DNA of 64,000 bases from WLMZ01 sp039920665 (lineage in GTDB: Bacteria > Actinomycetota > Acidimicrobiia > Acidimicrobiales > Ilumatobacteraceae), in NCBI GenBank assembly GCA_039920665.1, contig JBDSDH010000042.1, positions 1 through 64,000 of the forward strand, written 5' to 3'. The notes below the pieces were generated by a model. The model was not told the DNA's origin. It saw only the letters and a list, made by a program, of their open reading frames with translations, and made no database searches. The position numbers and the translations under genes are program-made. The stretch's first letter is position 1. The number at the start of each line of letters is the position of its first letter. This document shows positions 48,778 through 56,773 of this stretch, piece after piece.

Positions 48778-50080
48778 CTTGTCGACGCTCGATCATGTTG
48801 AACAGACGACGCACGTTGATGTACGTCCAGTCGGTGTTTGACGACAGGGTGCGAGCACCCCAGACGCGAATGCCGCGGGTACCGAAGGGACGAATGCAGT
48901 TGATCCCCATCGGGTTGAGCAGACCCTGCTCGGCCATCGTGATGTTCATCTCGACATCGAGCGCGCCGCGAACGACCTCGTTGGCCGGGGCCTTCCAGAC
49001 ACCACGGGTGTCGTCGGTGCGAGCCCAGATGCCGGCCATGTGGCCGGACGGGGGAACCATGACCTCGGTGTCTCCGTTGTCGACCGACGCCGGGTTGCTG
49101 ACCTTGATCCACGGGTAGTAGAACGCCGCGAACTGGCTGTCGTACATCGCCACGCCTTCGCGCCACTCCTTGACTTGCTGGGGCGACATACCGGGAGGTG
49201 CATCGAGCACGGCCATCCGGTTTGCCTGGCCCTCACAATGGTTGATCAGCGCGAGCTGCACCGACTTCCACATGTTGAGGTCGACGGTGCCGTCATCCTT
49301 GGTGGCCGCGGTGATCAGGTCGGGGATCATGACCATCGTGACGTCGTCGGCGATGACCAGACCGTTGATCCCGGTGCGAGCGGTCTCGGAACCCGTGAAG
49401 GCACGGCCGGAGACCGGCGTCGGGTTGGCCGGGGCCGGCTCGATGCTGTACAAACCGGCCGGGATCGAAGCGAGGTCGTTGACGAGCTTCTCGGTGTCGA
49501 TCTTGGTGGCCACCTTGACCTTGGTGGACTCCTTGTTGATGATCGTCTCAGCCTGACGCTTGCCGGTGGCGAGTGTGAGGTTCGGGTACGACTCGACGAC
49601 CTTGCCACCCTCGACCACATCGATCGTGAACGTCGGCGGATCCGTTTCCTTGGCATCGTCGGCTGGCGCCTCGGGCGTCACCGACAGGGCAATGGCAGCG
49701 TTGGGCTCGACGGTCGTGACCTCGAGCGCCGGCCCGAGGCTGCGGTCTGCCGATGGCAGGGCACGGGTGCCGCTCTCGGTGGCCGGGGTGCTGTTGGGGA
49801 TGCGCACGATGTAGGCCAGGCTGCCACCGTTGTTGAAGTAGCCGTAGACCGAGTGAGGCAGCATGATGCCGGGGGCGAAGCCGCCGAACAGCTTCTCGAA
49901 TTGGGTCCAATTGGTGACCAGCCGGGGCTTGACGCCATCCGGATCGGTCAGGTCATCGGTTGGTGCCTTCGCGGTGAAGCCGACAAAGGCGGCAACTGCG
50001 GTTGCCCCTGCCGACAGCGTCGCTGAACTGGACGCCACCTCTTCTACATAGACGCCAGGCGTGAGATAAGTTGCGGCCAC
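48677..50080 (-). CDS. Phage-tail-sheath protein of an eCIS, 3'-truncated
   Basis: Contractile sheath protein. GTG at 50080 has GGAGGGG 8 bases upstream. The N-terminus ATYLTPGVYVEEVASSSATL is the standard sheath start; further family segments are FVGFTAKAP, NWTQFEKLFGGF, SVYGYFNNGGSLAYIVRI, and near the end PMGINCIRPFGTRGIRVWGARTL and NTDWTYINVRRLFNMIE. Complete sheaths continue about 80-90 residues beyond that point. Here, after about residue 431 (position 48,790), the frame enters the VWA gene out of register and adds about 36 unrelated Arg/Asp/His-rich residues before stopping. A sheath lacking the C-terminal strands should not assemble. Confidence 0.85.
   Translation of the reverse strand: MAATYLTPGVYVEEVASSSATLSAGATAVAAFVGFTAKAPTDDLTDPDGVKPRLVTNWTQFEKLFGGFAPGIMLPHSVYGYFNNGGSLAYIVRIPNSTPATESGTRALPSADRSLGPALEVTTVEPNAAIALSVTPEAPADDAKETDPPTFTIDVVEGGKVVESYPNLTLATGKRQAETIINKESTKVKVATKIDTEKLVNDLASIPAGLYSIEPAPANPTPVSGRAFTGSETARTGINGLVIADDVTMVMIPDLITAATKDDGTVDLNMWKSVQLALINHCEGQANRMAVLDAPPGMSPQQVKEWREGVAMYDSQFAAFYYPWIKVSNPASVDNGDTEVMVPPSGHMAGIWARTDDTRGVWKAPANEVVRGALDVEMNITMAEQGLLNPMGINCIRPFGTRGIRVWGARTLSSNTDWTYINVRRLFNMIERRQDERRDAEHVAQRHGPDEGHAGQSQRDARQAAAR
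48778..48792. other. Junction between sheath and VWA gene fragments
   Basis: Sheath homology (minus strand, ending NMIE) and VWA homology (beginning SVDKMSGEMQNMSP) meet within these bases, with a GTCGAC hexamer at 48781-48786. Both genes are cut here, so the sequence is a rearrangement breakpoint, a large deletion scar or an assembly/cloning join. Confidence 0.75.
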
Positions 50081-50332
50081 GATCAATTCCCCTCCGTTGA
50101 GCTCATTGTGTACTAAACCTTCGCATCAGATGCGTTACTCGACAAATTCGCTGCTGAGGCGGGCTCAGCAACCAATCAGTGGATTTCGGTGCCCCTTCAA
50201 CGATCTGCCCGGTGAAGATTCCTACGTCGACCCGCGGCAACAATAACAAGACTGCGTCCACAATGCGAGAAGTTCTTGCTCCTCTCCGTGAGGTTCTTTT
50301 GCAGAGGCCACTGATCGCGCCGCGATCCGATT

Positions 50333-50722
50333 TCAGGGGACGGTGATGGTGACCGCCGGCGACATGGTCACCGAGATCACGCCGCCCCAGTTGCACATGC
50401 ATTTCGACGTGTTGTTGAGTGCCGGCATCTTGCCGATCAGCACTGTCGGCGCGCCCGGAGCCCACGGAGCGGCAACGGCCGGAATGCACGGCATCGGGGT
50501 CAACACACCCAATGCCGCCGCAGTGGCAGCAGCAACGATGGGGTTGGAGAGCGTCGTGCACATGCCGAACGGCAGGATGTTCAACAGCGGCTTGTTGTCC
50601 ATGATGGTCGCGACCGGCTGATTCAGACCCATCGTCTGGTTGGTCGGCACGACCATCATCGTCGACGGTGCAAGACCGAACGAACACATCAGGACGCTTC
50701 CGTTGACGACAGGCTGGGCCAT
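50333..50722 (-). CDS. PAAR-like DUF4280 protein (eCIS spike tip)
   Basis: A 129-residue protein of the PAAR-like group that caps the spike of contractile injection systems. Visible features: QPVVNGSVLMCSFGLAPS at the start, MDNKPLLNILPFGMCTTLSNP in the middle, TPMPCIPAVAAPWAPGAPTVLIG and MPALNNTSKCMCNWGGVIS near the end. The Cys/Asn pattern would bind a metal ion at the tip. ATG at 50722 is supported by TACAGT 7 bases upstream. On the same strand as the sheath, 252 bases upstream of it; 50081-50332 shows no gene. Divergent from the AAA ATPase. Confidence 0.85.
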   Translation of the reverse strand: MAQPVVNGSVLMCSFGLAPSTMMVVPTNQTMGLNQPVATIMDNKPLLNILPFGMCTTLSNPIVAAATAAALGVLTPMPCIPAVAAPWAPGAPTVLIGKMPALNNTSKCMCNWGGVISVTMSPAVTITVP

Positions 50723-50729
50723 GCCTCGG

Positions 50730-50735
50730 ACTGTA
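50730..50735 (-). promoter_or_regulatory. TAnnnT -10 box of the PAAR-like gene
   Basis: TACAGT on the minus strand ends 7 bases before the ATG at 50722. Confidence 0.45.
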
Positions 50736-50802
50736 TCGCAGCCGCCACGCCACAACATGGGGCAGGTGACGCCGTAGCCGCTGTCCATGATTGACTGAGC
50801 GG

Positions 50803-52680
50803 ATGTCTCCGAAGGCGGTCGCCAACCCTCGTTCCGCTGACGCTGCTTCAGGGGTGCCCGATGCGTGGCGCGAGTTCGGTCGATTGTCGATCGAACATCT
50901 CACCGCTCCAGTTGACGCGGCACCGCAAGCGCGAGTGGCGCTCGAGCATCAGCTCGATGTCGCACGCGCCGCGTTCATCGAATCGCTCGACCTGGCGTAT
51001 CCGTTCTCCTCCATTGTCGCCAACGCGCGTCTGTCCCCCGCCGCGTCGGCGTTGCTCGCAATCGCGGTGTCGTGTGAACTCGACGGCCGGCTGGCCCGGC
51101 TCGTCGCCCACCTCAACGACGATCTCGCCCGGCCACGGCTCACCCTGCAGACCATCGACCAATTGATGCGCAACAACGGTTCGTCGGTGGCGGAGGTGCT
51201 CGGCCTGGATGCCCCGCTGCGTCGCTGCGCATTCGTCGAGGTGATCGAGGACGGACCGTGGGCCAACCATGCCCTGGTCGTCGCCGCAGGTGTCGTCTGG
51301 GCGCTCGTCGGCGATGGCGCGATCGATCCGCTCGTGCCGTCCAATGTGCTCGTCGTCGCGGATGACGGCACGGGTGGCGGCGAGGTGGGTGACGATCTCG
51401 TGGTGGTCACCGGTGACGACCGCATCCTGCGACGCCGCGAAGCGGCGCGGCGGGCGTCGGCGACACGGTTCCTCGTCGTCGACCAGCCGACCGAGACCAA
51501 CGTCTGGAATGCGATCGTGCGCGAGGCGACGTTGTCCGGGATGGGCATCATCATCGAACTCGAAGAACCGCTGTCTGCGCAAGGGCAACGCGTGATCGGT
51601 CGCAGCGACCACCTCGCCTGGGCACTCAGCTCGCGCAAGGAACTGGCCATCGCCGACATGCCCAATCGCCGCTGGCGCGAAATTCGCGCCGAACATCGCG
51701 ATCCCACGTCGCAGGATTGGAACGACGCGGTCGGCACGGTGGACGCACATCGCCACCACCTGTCCGCCGAGCAGCTCGATCTCGTCGGTCGGGCGTTCGA
51801 AGCCCACGATCGTGACCTCGACAGTGCAGTCCGCCGGTTGATGGCCGGCCCGCTCGAACAATTGGCCCAGCGGATCCGGCCGACGCGTACATGGGACGAC
51901 ATCGTCCTCAGCCCCGAGCGGTTGCGCCATTTGCACGGCATCGTCGATCGCTACCGGTATGCGTCGACGGTGTTCGACGACTGGGGATTTTCGGACAAGC
52001 CATCGCGGGGTCTGGTCGCGATGTTCTCCGGGCCGTCCGGCACCGGCAAGACCCTGGCCGCCGAGATTGTCGCCGGTGAGCTCGGACTCGATGTGTTCAA
52101 ACTGAATCTGTCGGCCGTCGTCAGCAAGTACATCGGCGAGACCGAGAAGAACCTCGAACAGATCTTCGACGCCGCCGGCAGCGGCAATGTGGTGTTGTTC
52201 TTCGACGAGGCCGACTCGCTGTTCGGCAAGCGCAGCGAGGTCAAAGATGCTCGCGACCGTTACGCCAACATCGAGGTGTCGTACCTGCTGCAGCGTCTCG
52301 AGCGCTACGACGGTGTGGTTCTACTCGCGACCAACTTCGAGAAAAACGTCGACGATGCGTTCCTGCGCCGGATCCACGCCCGGATCGAGTTCCCGGTGCC
52401 AGGTTCCAACGAGCGCGAACAGATCTGGATCCGAAACTTCCCGGCGGGCGCTCCCGTCGACGACGTCGATTTCGGGTTCTTGGCCGAACAGTTCGAGATG
52501 CCGGGCGGCGCGATCCGCAACGCCGTCATCCACGCTGCGTTCCTCGCTGCAGCGGAGGGCCAACGGATCTCGATGGGCCACGCCGTACAAGCCGTGGCTC
52601 GCGAATACCGCAAAATGGGCAGGTTGCTCAAGCCAGATCATTTCGGCCCGTACTTCAACCTCGCCAAATCTGCCGAGTGA
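50803..52680 (+). CDS. AAA+ ATPase of the eCIS type
   Basis: A 625-residue protein. Residues 1-380 form a helical and alpha/beta N-terminal region typical of ATPases encoded in eCIS clusters (EFGRLSIEHL ... LDLAYPFSSIVANARLS). The C-terminal AAA+ module shows Walker A GPSGTGKT (Lys416), VVSKYIGETEKNLEQIFDAA, Walker B NVVLFFDEADSLFGKRSEV, sensor 1 LLATNFEKN and the arginine-finger region AFLRRIHARIEF. Such ATPases are thought to help assembly or remodelling of the particle. ATG at 50803 is used; TTG at 50791 is also possible. It looks intact, in contrast to the sheath gene. Confidence 0.88.
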   Translation: MSPKAVANPRSADAASGVPDAWREFGRLSIEHLTAPVDAAPQARVALEHQLDVARAAFIESLDLAYPFSSIVANARLSPAASALLAIAVSCELDGRLARLVAHLNDDLARPRLTLQTIDQLMRNNGSSVAEVLGLDAPLRRCAFVEVIEDGPWANHALVVAAGVVWALVGDGAIDPLVPSNVLVVADDGTGGGEVGDDLVVVTGDDRILRRREAARRASATRFLVVDQPTETNVWNAIVREATLSGMGIIIELEEPLSAQGQRVIGRSDHLAWALSSRKELAIADMPNRRWREIRAEHRDPTSQDWNDAVGTVDAHRHHLSAEQLDLVGRAFEAHDRDLDSAVRRLMAGPLEQLAQRIRPTRTWDDIVLSPERLRHLHGIVDRYRYASTVFDDWGFSDKPSRGLVAMFSGPSGTGKTLAAEIVAGELGLDVFKLNLSAVVSKYIGETEKNLEQIFDAAGSGNVVLFFDEADSLFGKRSEVKDARDRYANIEVSYLLQRLERYDGVVLLATNFEKNVDDAFLRRIHARIEFPVPGSNEREQIWIRNFPAGAPVDDVDFGFLAEQFEMPGGAIRNAVIHAAFLAAAEGQRISMGHAVQAVAREYRKMGRLLKPDHFGPYFNLAKSAE

Positions 52681-52731
52681 GCAAGCTGTCGGGTCAGAAC
52701 AACCTGCCGACACAGACCGAGAGGACGCACG

Positions 52732-53877
52732 ATGGCGTGGAACTTCCTGCAGGTGGTCGAGATCGGGGCGACCTCGTACGGCATCTATCCGGTGCCGACC
52801 GGCGCGCACGGCAACGATCTCGGCATTGCATCAACCGATCGTGACACCAACCCGACCGTCGTGCCGATCGCGGGTCTGAAGGTACTGCGGGCCACCAACG
52901 ACGGGACGTGGGTGCCATCGCTGAACGTGCTGCGCACCAAGGGCCGACTGGTGATCACCGACGACCGACTGGCGGTGACGTTCGACAAGTTCGTGCCCAA
53001 GGACCTCGGTTCGTTCGATCCAGTAGCGGTCGAACGGCCCGACGGCGGCCGATCGAAACGCCCCAAGCAGATGTTGGTCGGTCACGTCGCACTCGGCCAG
53101 ATCCGCCAGATCGGTGTCCGCCAGGGTCACGGTCACGGTCACGGTCACGGTTCGAACGACAAGGGCTCCCGAGACGCGATCAACGACGGGCTCGGCAGCG
53201 TGATCATCGCGGCCGTCGATGCCACCGACACGATCGTGATCGACCAGCACGCCGGTGTGGTGGTCGCGATCGAGATCATCATCGGCGCATCGGTCGACCC
53301 GGTCCCGGTGGTCAACGATGTCCTGGCGCGGTTGATGACCGAGCGGCTCCGGACGTCGGCCCTCGAGGTCGACCAACCAACTCGCGACGCCTGGGCCGAG
53401 ATGGCACGCATCGGCTTCACACCGCCTGCGGGCGAGGTCCAGACCTACGACTTCGATCGCAGCCAACCGGTTCGGCGCGTCGCTGCCCACATCACGACCC
53501 ACCATCTGATCCCGCCGACCGACACGTCCCCGGTGCCGACGATGTTGCCGACGCCGGCGCTGGCAATGCCGGCGCTGGCTGGGCCATCCCCGGCTGATCC
53601 GGCCTCCGCTGATCCGGCCTCCGCTGATCTGGCCTCCGCTGATCCGGCCTCCGCACCGACCGGGCATCGGCCCCTGCCGGCGCCGGTGCTGTCGCGACCA
53701 TCGGGTCCCGAGCCATCACGCCCGGGCGTGTTCCTGCCGGCGCCGCCTCCGCCCGGATCGACGGCGGAGTGGCGAACAGACCCGTTCGCCCGTCACGAAT
53801 TGCGATTCTGGGACGGATTCGGCTGGACCGAGCACGTCCACAGCAACGGTCAGCAGAGCGCCGACCCGCCCCGCTGA
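52732..53877 (+). CDS. Protein with C-terminal DUF2510 domain, downstream of the eCIS ATPase
   Basis: A 381-residue protein with GAGAGGA 7-8 bases before its ATG. Residues 1-240 look like a beta-rich domain containing a (GH)4 run (about 132-139), probably metal-binding, and a segment AVDATDTIVIDQHAGVVVAIEIII. Residues about 270-345 are Ala/Pro-rich with four ADPAS-type repeats. The end, AEWRTDPFARHELRFWDGFGWTEHV, matches the DUF2510 module (usually GWYPDP...LRYWDG..WT), a short domain attached to many actinobacterial membrane proteins. It is co-directional with the ATPase (51 bases apart); an eCIS-associated role is possible but not shown. Overlaps cobD at the 3' end by 28 bases. Confidence 0.78.
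   Translation: MAWNFLQVVEIGATSYGIYPVPTGAHGNDLGIASTDRDTNPTVVPIAGLKVLRATNDGTWVPSLNVLRTKGRLVITDDRLAVTFDKFVPKDLGSFDPVAVERPDGGRSKRPKQMLVGHVALGQIRQIGVRQGHGHGHGHGSNDKGSRDAINDGLGSVIIAAVDATDTIVIDQHAGVVVAIEIIIGASVDPVPVVNDVLARLMTERLRTSALEVDQPTRDAWAEMARIGFTPPAGEVQTYDFDRSQPVRRVAAHITTHHLIPPTDTSPVPTMLPTPALAMPALAGPSPADPASADPASADLASADPASAPTGHRPLPAPVLSRPSGPEPSRPGVFLPAPPPPGSTAEWRTDPFARHELRFWDGFGWTEHVHSNGQQSADPPR
53125..53150 (+). repeat. Tandem ggtcac repeats encoding the Gly-His run
   Basis: Four perfect 6-base units ggtcac (53125-53148) encode GHGHGHGH inside the DUF2510-containing protein. Copy number may be unstable. Confidence 0.85.
53593..53652 (+). repeat. Four tandem 15-base repeats encoding ADPAS
   Basis: Unit gctgatccggcctcc occurs four times, one copy with a single change (gatctg). 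It encodes the ADPAS/ADLAS repeats of the linker before DUF2510. Confidence 0.9.
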
Positions 53878-54833
53878 ACGCGCTGGCCCCGCAAACCCGG
53901 CAGACACCTGGGAACGAATCGGGCCCGTTGCCACAAGAGAGGGCCGGCAATTGCGGCAGCGGCGAGTGCCGCCGTCGCCTGATTCATCAGGGTGATCGCC
54001 GCCGCAACATCGCCGGCGGCTGCACGACGACCGTCTCCGAGCACGCCCCGGTCCTCGATGACATCGCCATAGCGGTTCGCGCCACCGAGGCGAATGCCGA
54101 GAGCTGCCGCGAACGCGGACTCGATCACACCGCCATTCGGCGAAGGATGCTGGGCGGCATCGCGGCGAACAACTCGCTGGATCGCGTTCGCCCGGCCGGG
54201 ACGCACCCCGGCAACGGTGATCGCTGCAAGTCGCGCCGGGAGCCAGTTGGCCACGTCGTCGAGGCGCGCGCTCGCCCAACCGAAGCGTTCGTAGCGCGGC
54301 GAATGGTGACCCACCATGGCGTCGAGGGTGTTGACAGCTCGGTGAGCGAGCACGAGTGGCGCGCCACCGATGACGGCCCACATGATCGGAGCGATCACCG
54401 CATCGACCGAGTTCTCCGCAACCGATTCGATGACCGCTCGGGCCACCTCTGTCTCGGACAGATGGGTCGCCGTCCGCCCGACGAGCGACGGCAGACGGGC
54501 CCGGGCGCTCGCCAGGTCCCCGGCCGCGAGCAAGTCGCCGATCGCCGCTGCTTCTCGGCCGAGCATCCGCCCGGCGACCGCGATCGAGACCGCTGCAGCG
54601 GTCGCAGCTGGTCGACCGAGCAGGCGCTGCAACCCGACTCCGATCAGTGTTGCGCCACCGACACCGATGGCGCAGAACACCACACCAGCAGTCTTCGAGT
54701 TGCGGTACCACTGCGTCTCCAGGGCAGTCATCGCCTGCCCGAACCGGGCCACTGGATGGACGGCGACTGGTGGTTCGCCGACGAAGCGATCGATGGCGAG
54801 ACCGAGCGCGATCGCAGCTCCGGTTGCACGCAT
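53850..54833 (-). CDS. cobD: Adenosylcobinamide-phosphate synthase, CobD/CbiB
   Basis: Membrane protein that attaches (R)-1-amino-2-propanol O-phosphate to adenosylcobyric acid in cobalamin synthesis. The 327-residue sequence shows the typical order: LAIDRFVGEPPVAVHPVARFG near the start, LVGRTATHLSETEVARAVIESVAENSVDAVIAP (about 118-150), PLVLAHRAVNTLDAMVGH, ERFGWASARLDDVANWLPARL and PSPNGGVIESAFAAALGIRLGG. ATG at 54833 is supported by TAGGGT 6 bases upstream. No other cob genes and no cobalamin riboswitch are visible nearby. Confidence 0.93.
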   Translation of the reverse strand: MRATGAAIALGLAIDRFVGEPPVAVHPVARFGQAMTALETQWYRNSKTAGVVFCAIGVGGATLIGVGLQRLLGRPAATAAAVSIAVAGRMLGREAAAIGDLLAAGDLASARARLPSLVGRTATHLSETEVARAVIESVAENSVDAVIAPIMWAVIGGAPLVLAHRAVNTLDAMVGHHSPRYERFGWASARLDDVANWLPARLAAITVAGVRPGRANAIQRVVRRDAAQHPSPNGGVIESAFAAALGIRLGGANRYGDVIEDRGVLGDGRRAAAGDVAAAITLMNQATAALAAAAIAGPLLWQRARFVPRCLPGLRGQRVQRGGSALC

Positions 54834-54839
54834 CGGCGT

Positions 54840-54845
54840 ACCCTA
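54840..54845 (-). promoter_or_regulatory. TAnnnT -10 box of cobD
   Basis: TAGGGT on the minus strand ends 6 bases before the ATG at 54833. It leaves no room for a riboswitch in the transcript. Confidence 0.5.
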
Positions 54846-54871
54846 CGGGCGGCGGCTACTCTGCACGTGTC

Positions 54872-56773
54872 ATGCCGAATCTGCGAGAACGCGTCGAGCA
54901 GAGGGACCGGGCTGCGTTCGTCGGGCGCGTCGACGAGCTGGCGTGTTTCGATGCGATCCTGTCCGGCGCTGACCCGCGCAGCATCGTCCATGTGAGCGGC
55001 CCGGCTGGGATCGGCAAGAGTACGCTGCTGCGAGAGGTGGCCCGGCGGGCGCGATCCGCCGGCTATTCGGTGCGGTCGCTCGAGGGTCGCGATCTGCCGC
55101 CGTTCCCCGAGGCATTGGAGTCCGCGATCGGCCCGGTGACCACCGACGGTCCGCCACTCCTCATCATCATTGACTCCTACGAGTTGGTCGGGTCGCTCGA
55201 CGGCCATCTGCGTTCGGTCATCGTTCCGATGCTGCCGGACTCGTCGATCATCGTCCTGGCCGGACGAACGAGGCCAGGGCCGGCGTGGTTCGAAGGTGGA
55301 TGGGACGCCGTCTCGCGAACGATCGAGGTTCTCGGCATCGGCCACAGCGATGCGGTCGCGCTCGTTCGCCATCACGGACTCGGAATCGACCGGGTCGACG
55401 AGATCGTGCGTCGCAGCGGCGGGTCGCCACTGGCACTCGTGATCGCGGCCCAAGCCGGCGGCGATGGATCGATGGCCGATCTGCTCGACCGGCTGCTCGG
55501 CGCCGAAGCCGAGCCCCAGCGAGCGCGCGTGCTCGGTGTGGCTGCACTGGCGCGGGTGACCACACCCGAGTTGCTCGAAGCGGTGCTGCCGTCGGATGAT
55601 CCGCACGAGAGTTACAAGTGGCTGGCCGATCGATCATTCGTCGAACCACTGGCCGACGGGGTCGCCCTCCACTCGCTCGTCGCCCAGTCGATCCGCGACT
55701 CGTTGCGCGATCGTGATCCATCCGGAGAGGCATCGCTGCGCCGACGTGTCGCGGATTACCTCTATCAACGAGCCCTCGCCGGCCAGTTCTCGTTGTCCAC
55801 CGATCTCCAGCACCTCGTCATCGACCAGACCGTCCGCTGGGGGTACTCGCTCGATGTCGGCAGCCGCTACCACATCGATTCGGTGCGGCCAGGCGACGCC
55901 GACGTCGTCGGTGGGATTCTGCGGTCGGTCGGAGTCGGGGCTTGGTGGGACCTGACCGAGGTGTTCTTCACCGATCATCCCGAGTGCACCGGTGTCGTCC
56001 GCGATCGCAATGGCCGTTTAGGCGGGTATTACGTCGCTGTTTCACCGGCCGCACCGCCCCAGGCTGCCCTCGACGACGTGCTTCTCGGCCCGTGGTTGCG
56101 TCATGCCCGCGACGTGTTGCGAACCAACTCCGCAGTGTTGTGGCGTGAGGCAGTCGATCTGACCGGCCAGATGGGCGAGGTCACATCGCTGCTCGGCTCG
56201 GCCGGGATCATCGGCAGCGGCGTGGTCAACCCGCGCTACGGCTACCTGCCCATCTCGCCGACGCTGCCGGCCGCGCTCGCGTTTGCCGAAGCACTGGGCG
56301 CGGCCCACATCTCGGAACTCGACGTCGCCACCGGCGGGATGGATCTGCAGTGCTACCTCATCGATTTCGGACCCCAGGGCGTGCTCGCGTTCCAGCGCGA
56401 CTGGGTGTATCGCGAGTCCGGGGCCAACCCACCGCGACCGGTCGCCGGTGACGATGATGCCGGCCAACTGATCCGGATGCTTCGCGATCCAGCGGCGCTC
56501 GCTCACGGGCCGTCGTGGCTCGGTTCCGTACCGTCGGTCCGGATCGAACGGTTGCGCGAGCTGGTCCGCGAGTCGCTCGGCGTGTTCGGCTCATCGGCCG
56601 ACGATCGCCTCGCCCACACCATCATCACCGCTGCCTACATCGACGAGCCGGCCGCCCACGAGTCGATCGCTCGTCGGCTCCATCTCAGCCGCTCGGCGTA
56701 CTTCCGTCGACTGCAATCAGCCACGACCCGGCTCGGTGACGAGCTTGCTGCCCGCCGTCGACAATCGTTCTGA
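54872..56773 (+). CDS. STAND-type ATPase with C-terminal helix-turn-helix
   Basis: A 633-residue protein. Residues 15-250 are an AAA/NB-ARC-like module: FVGRVDELACFDAIL, Walker A GPAGIGKS at 43-50, Walker B LLIIIDSYE near 100, and a sensor-like IIVLAGRTRP. A helical region and a winged segment follow (LADRSFVEPLADGVALHSLV), then an alpha/beta domain of about 250 residues (410-590) that I do not recognise, and a C-terminal HTH (HESIARRLHLSRSAYFRRLQ). The design suggests an ATP-dependent transcription regulator. TACTCT lies 9 bases before the ATG; no ribosome binding site. Divergent from cobD by 38 bases. Confidence 0.78.
   Translation: MPNLRERVEQRDRAAFVGRVDELACFDAILSGADPRSIVHVSGPAGIGKSTLLREVARRARSAGYSVRSLEGRDLPPFPEALESAIGPVTTDGPPLLIIIDSYELVGSLDGHLRSVIVPMLPDSSIIVLAGRTRPGPAWFEGGWDAVSRTIEVLGIGHSDAVALVRHHGLGIDRVDEIVRRSGGSPLALVIAAQAGGDGSMADLLDRLLGAEAEPQRARVLGVAALARVTTPELLEAVLPSDDPHESYKWLADRSFVEPLADGVALHSLVAQSIRDSLRDRDPSGEASLRRRVADYLYQRALAGQFSLSTDLQHLVIDQTVRWGYSLDVGSRYHIDSVRPGDADVVGGILRSVGVGAWWDLTEVFFTDHPECTGVVRDRNGRLGGYYVAVSPAAPPQAALDDVLLGPWLRHARDVLRTNSAVLWREAVDLTGQMGEVTSLLGSAGIIGSGVVNPRYGYLPISPTLPAALAFAEALGAAHISELDVATGGMDLQCYLIDFGPQGVLAFQRDWVYRESGANPPRPVAGDDDAGQLIRMLRDPAALAHGPSWLGSVPSVRIERLRELVRESLGVFGSSADDRLAHTIITAAYIDEPAAHESIARRLHLSRSAYFRRLQSATTRLGDELAARRRQSF

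Noticed and set aside
48677..50080. Ordinary prophage tail as source of the sheath gene
   Set aside because: No capsid, terminase, portal, integrase or lysis genes are near, whereas the DUF4280 PAAR-like protein and AAA+ ATPase are typical of eCIS clusters.
53125..53652. CRISPR-like repeats
   Set aside because: Repeats are 6 and 15 bases, directly tandem without spacers, and encode in-frame amino-acid repeats.
54834..54871. Cobalamin riboswitch before cobD
   Set aside because: Only 38 bases lie between the divergent starts, and the -10-like box leaves essentially no leader.
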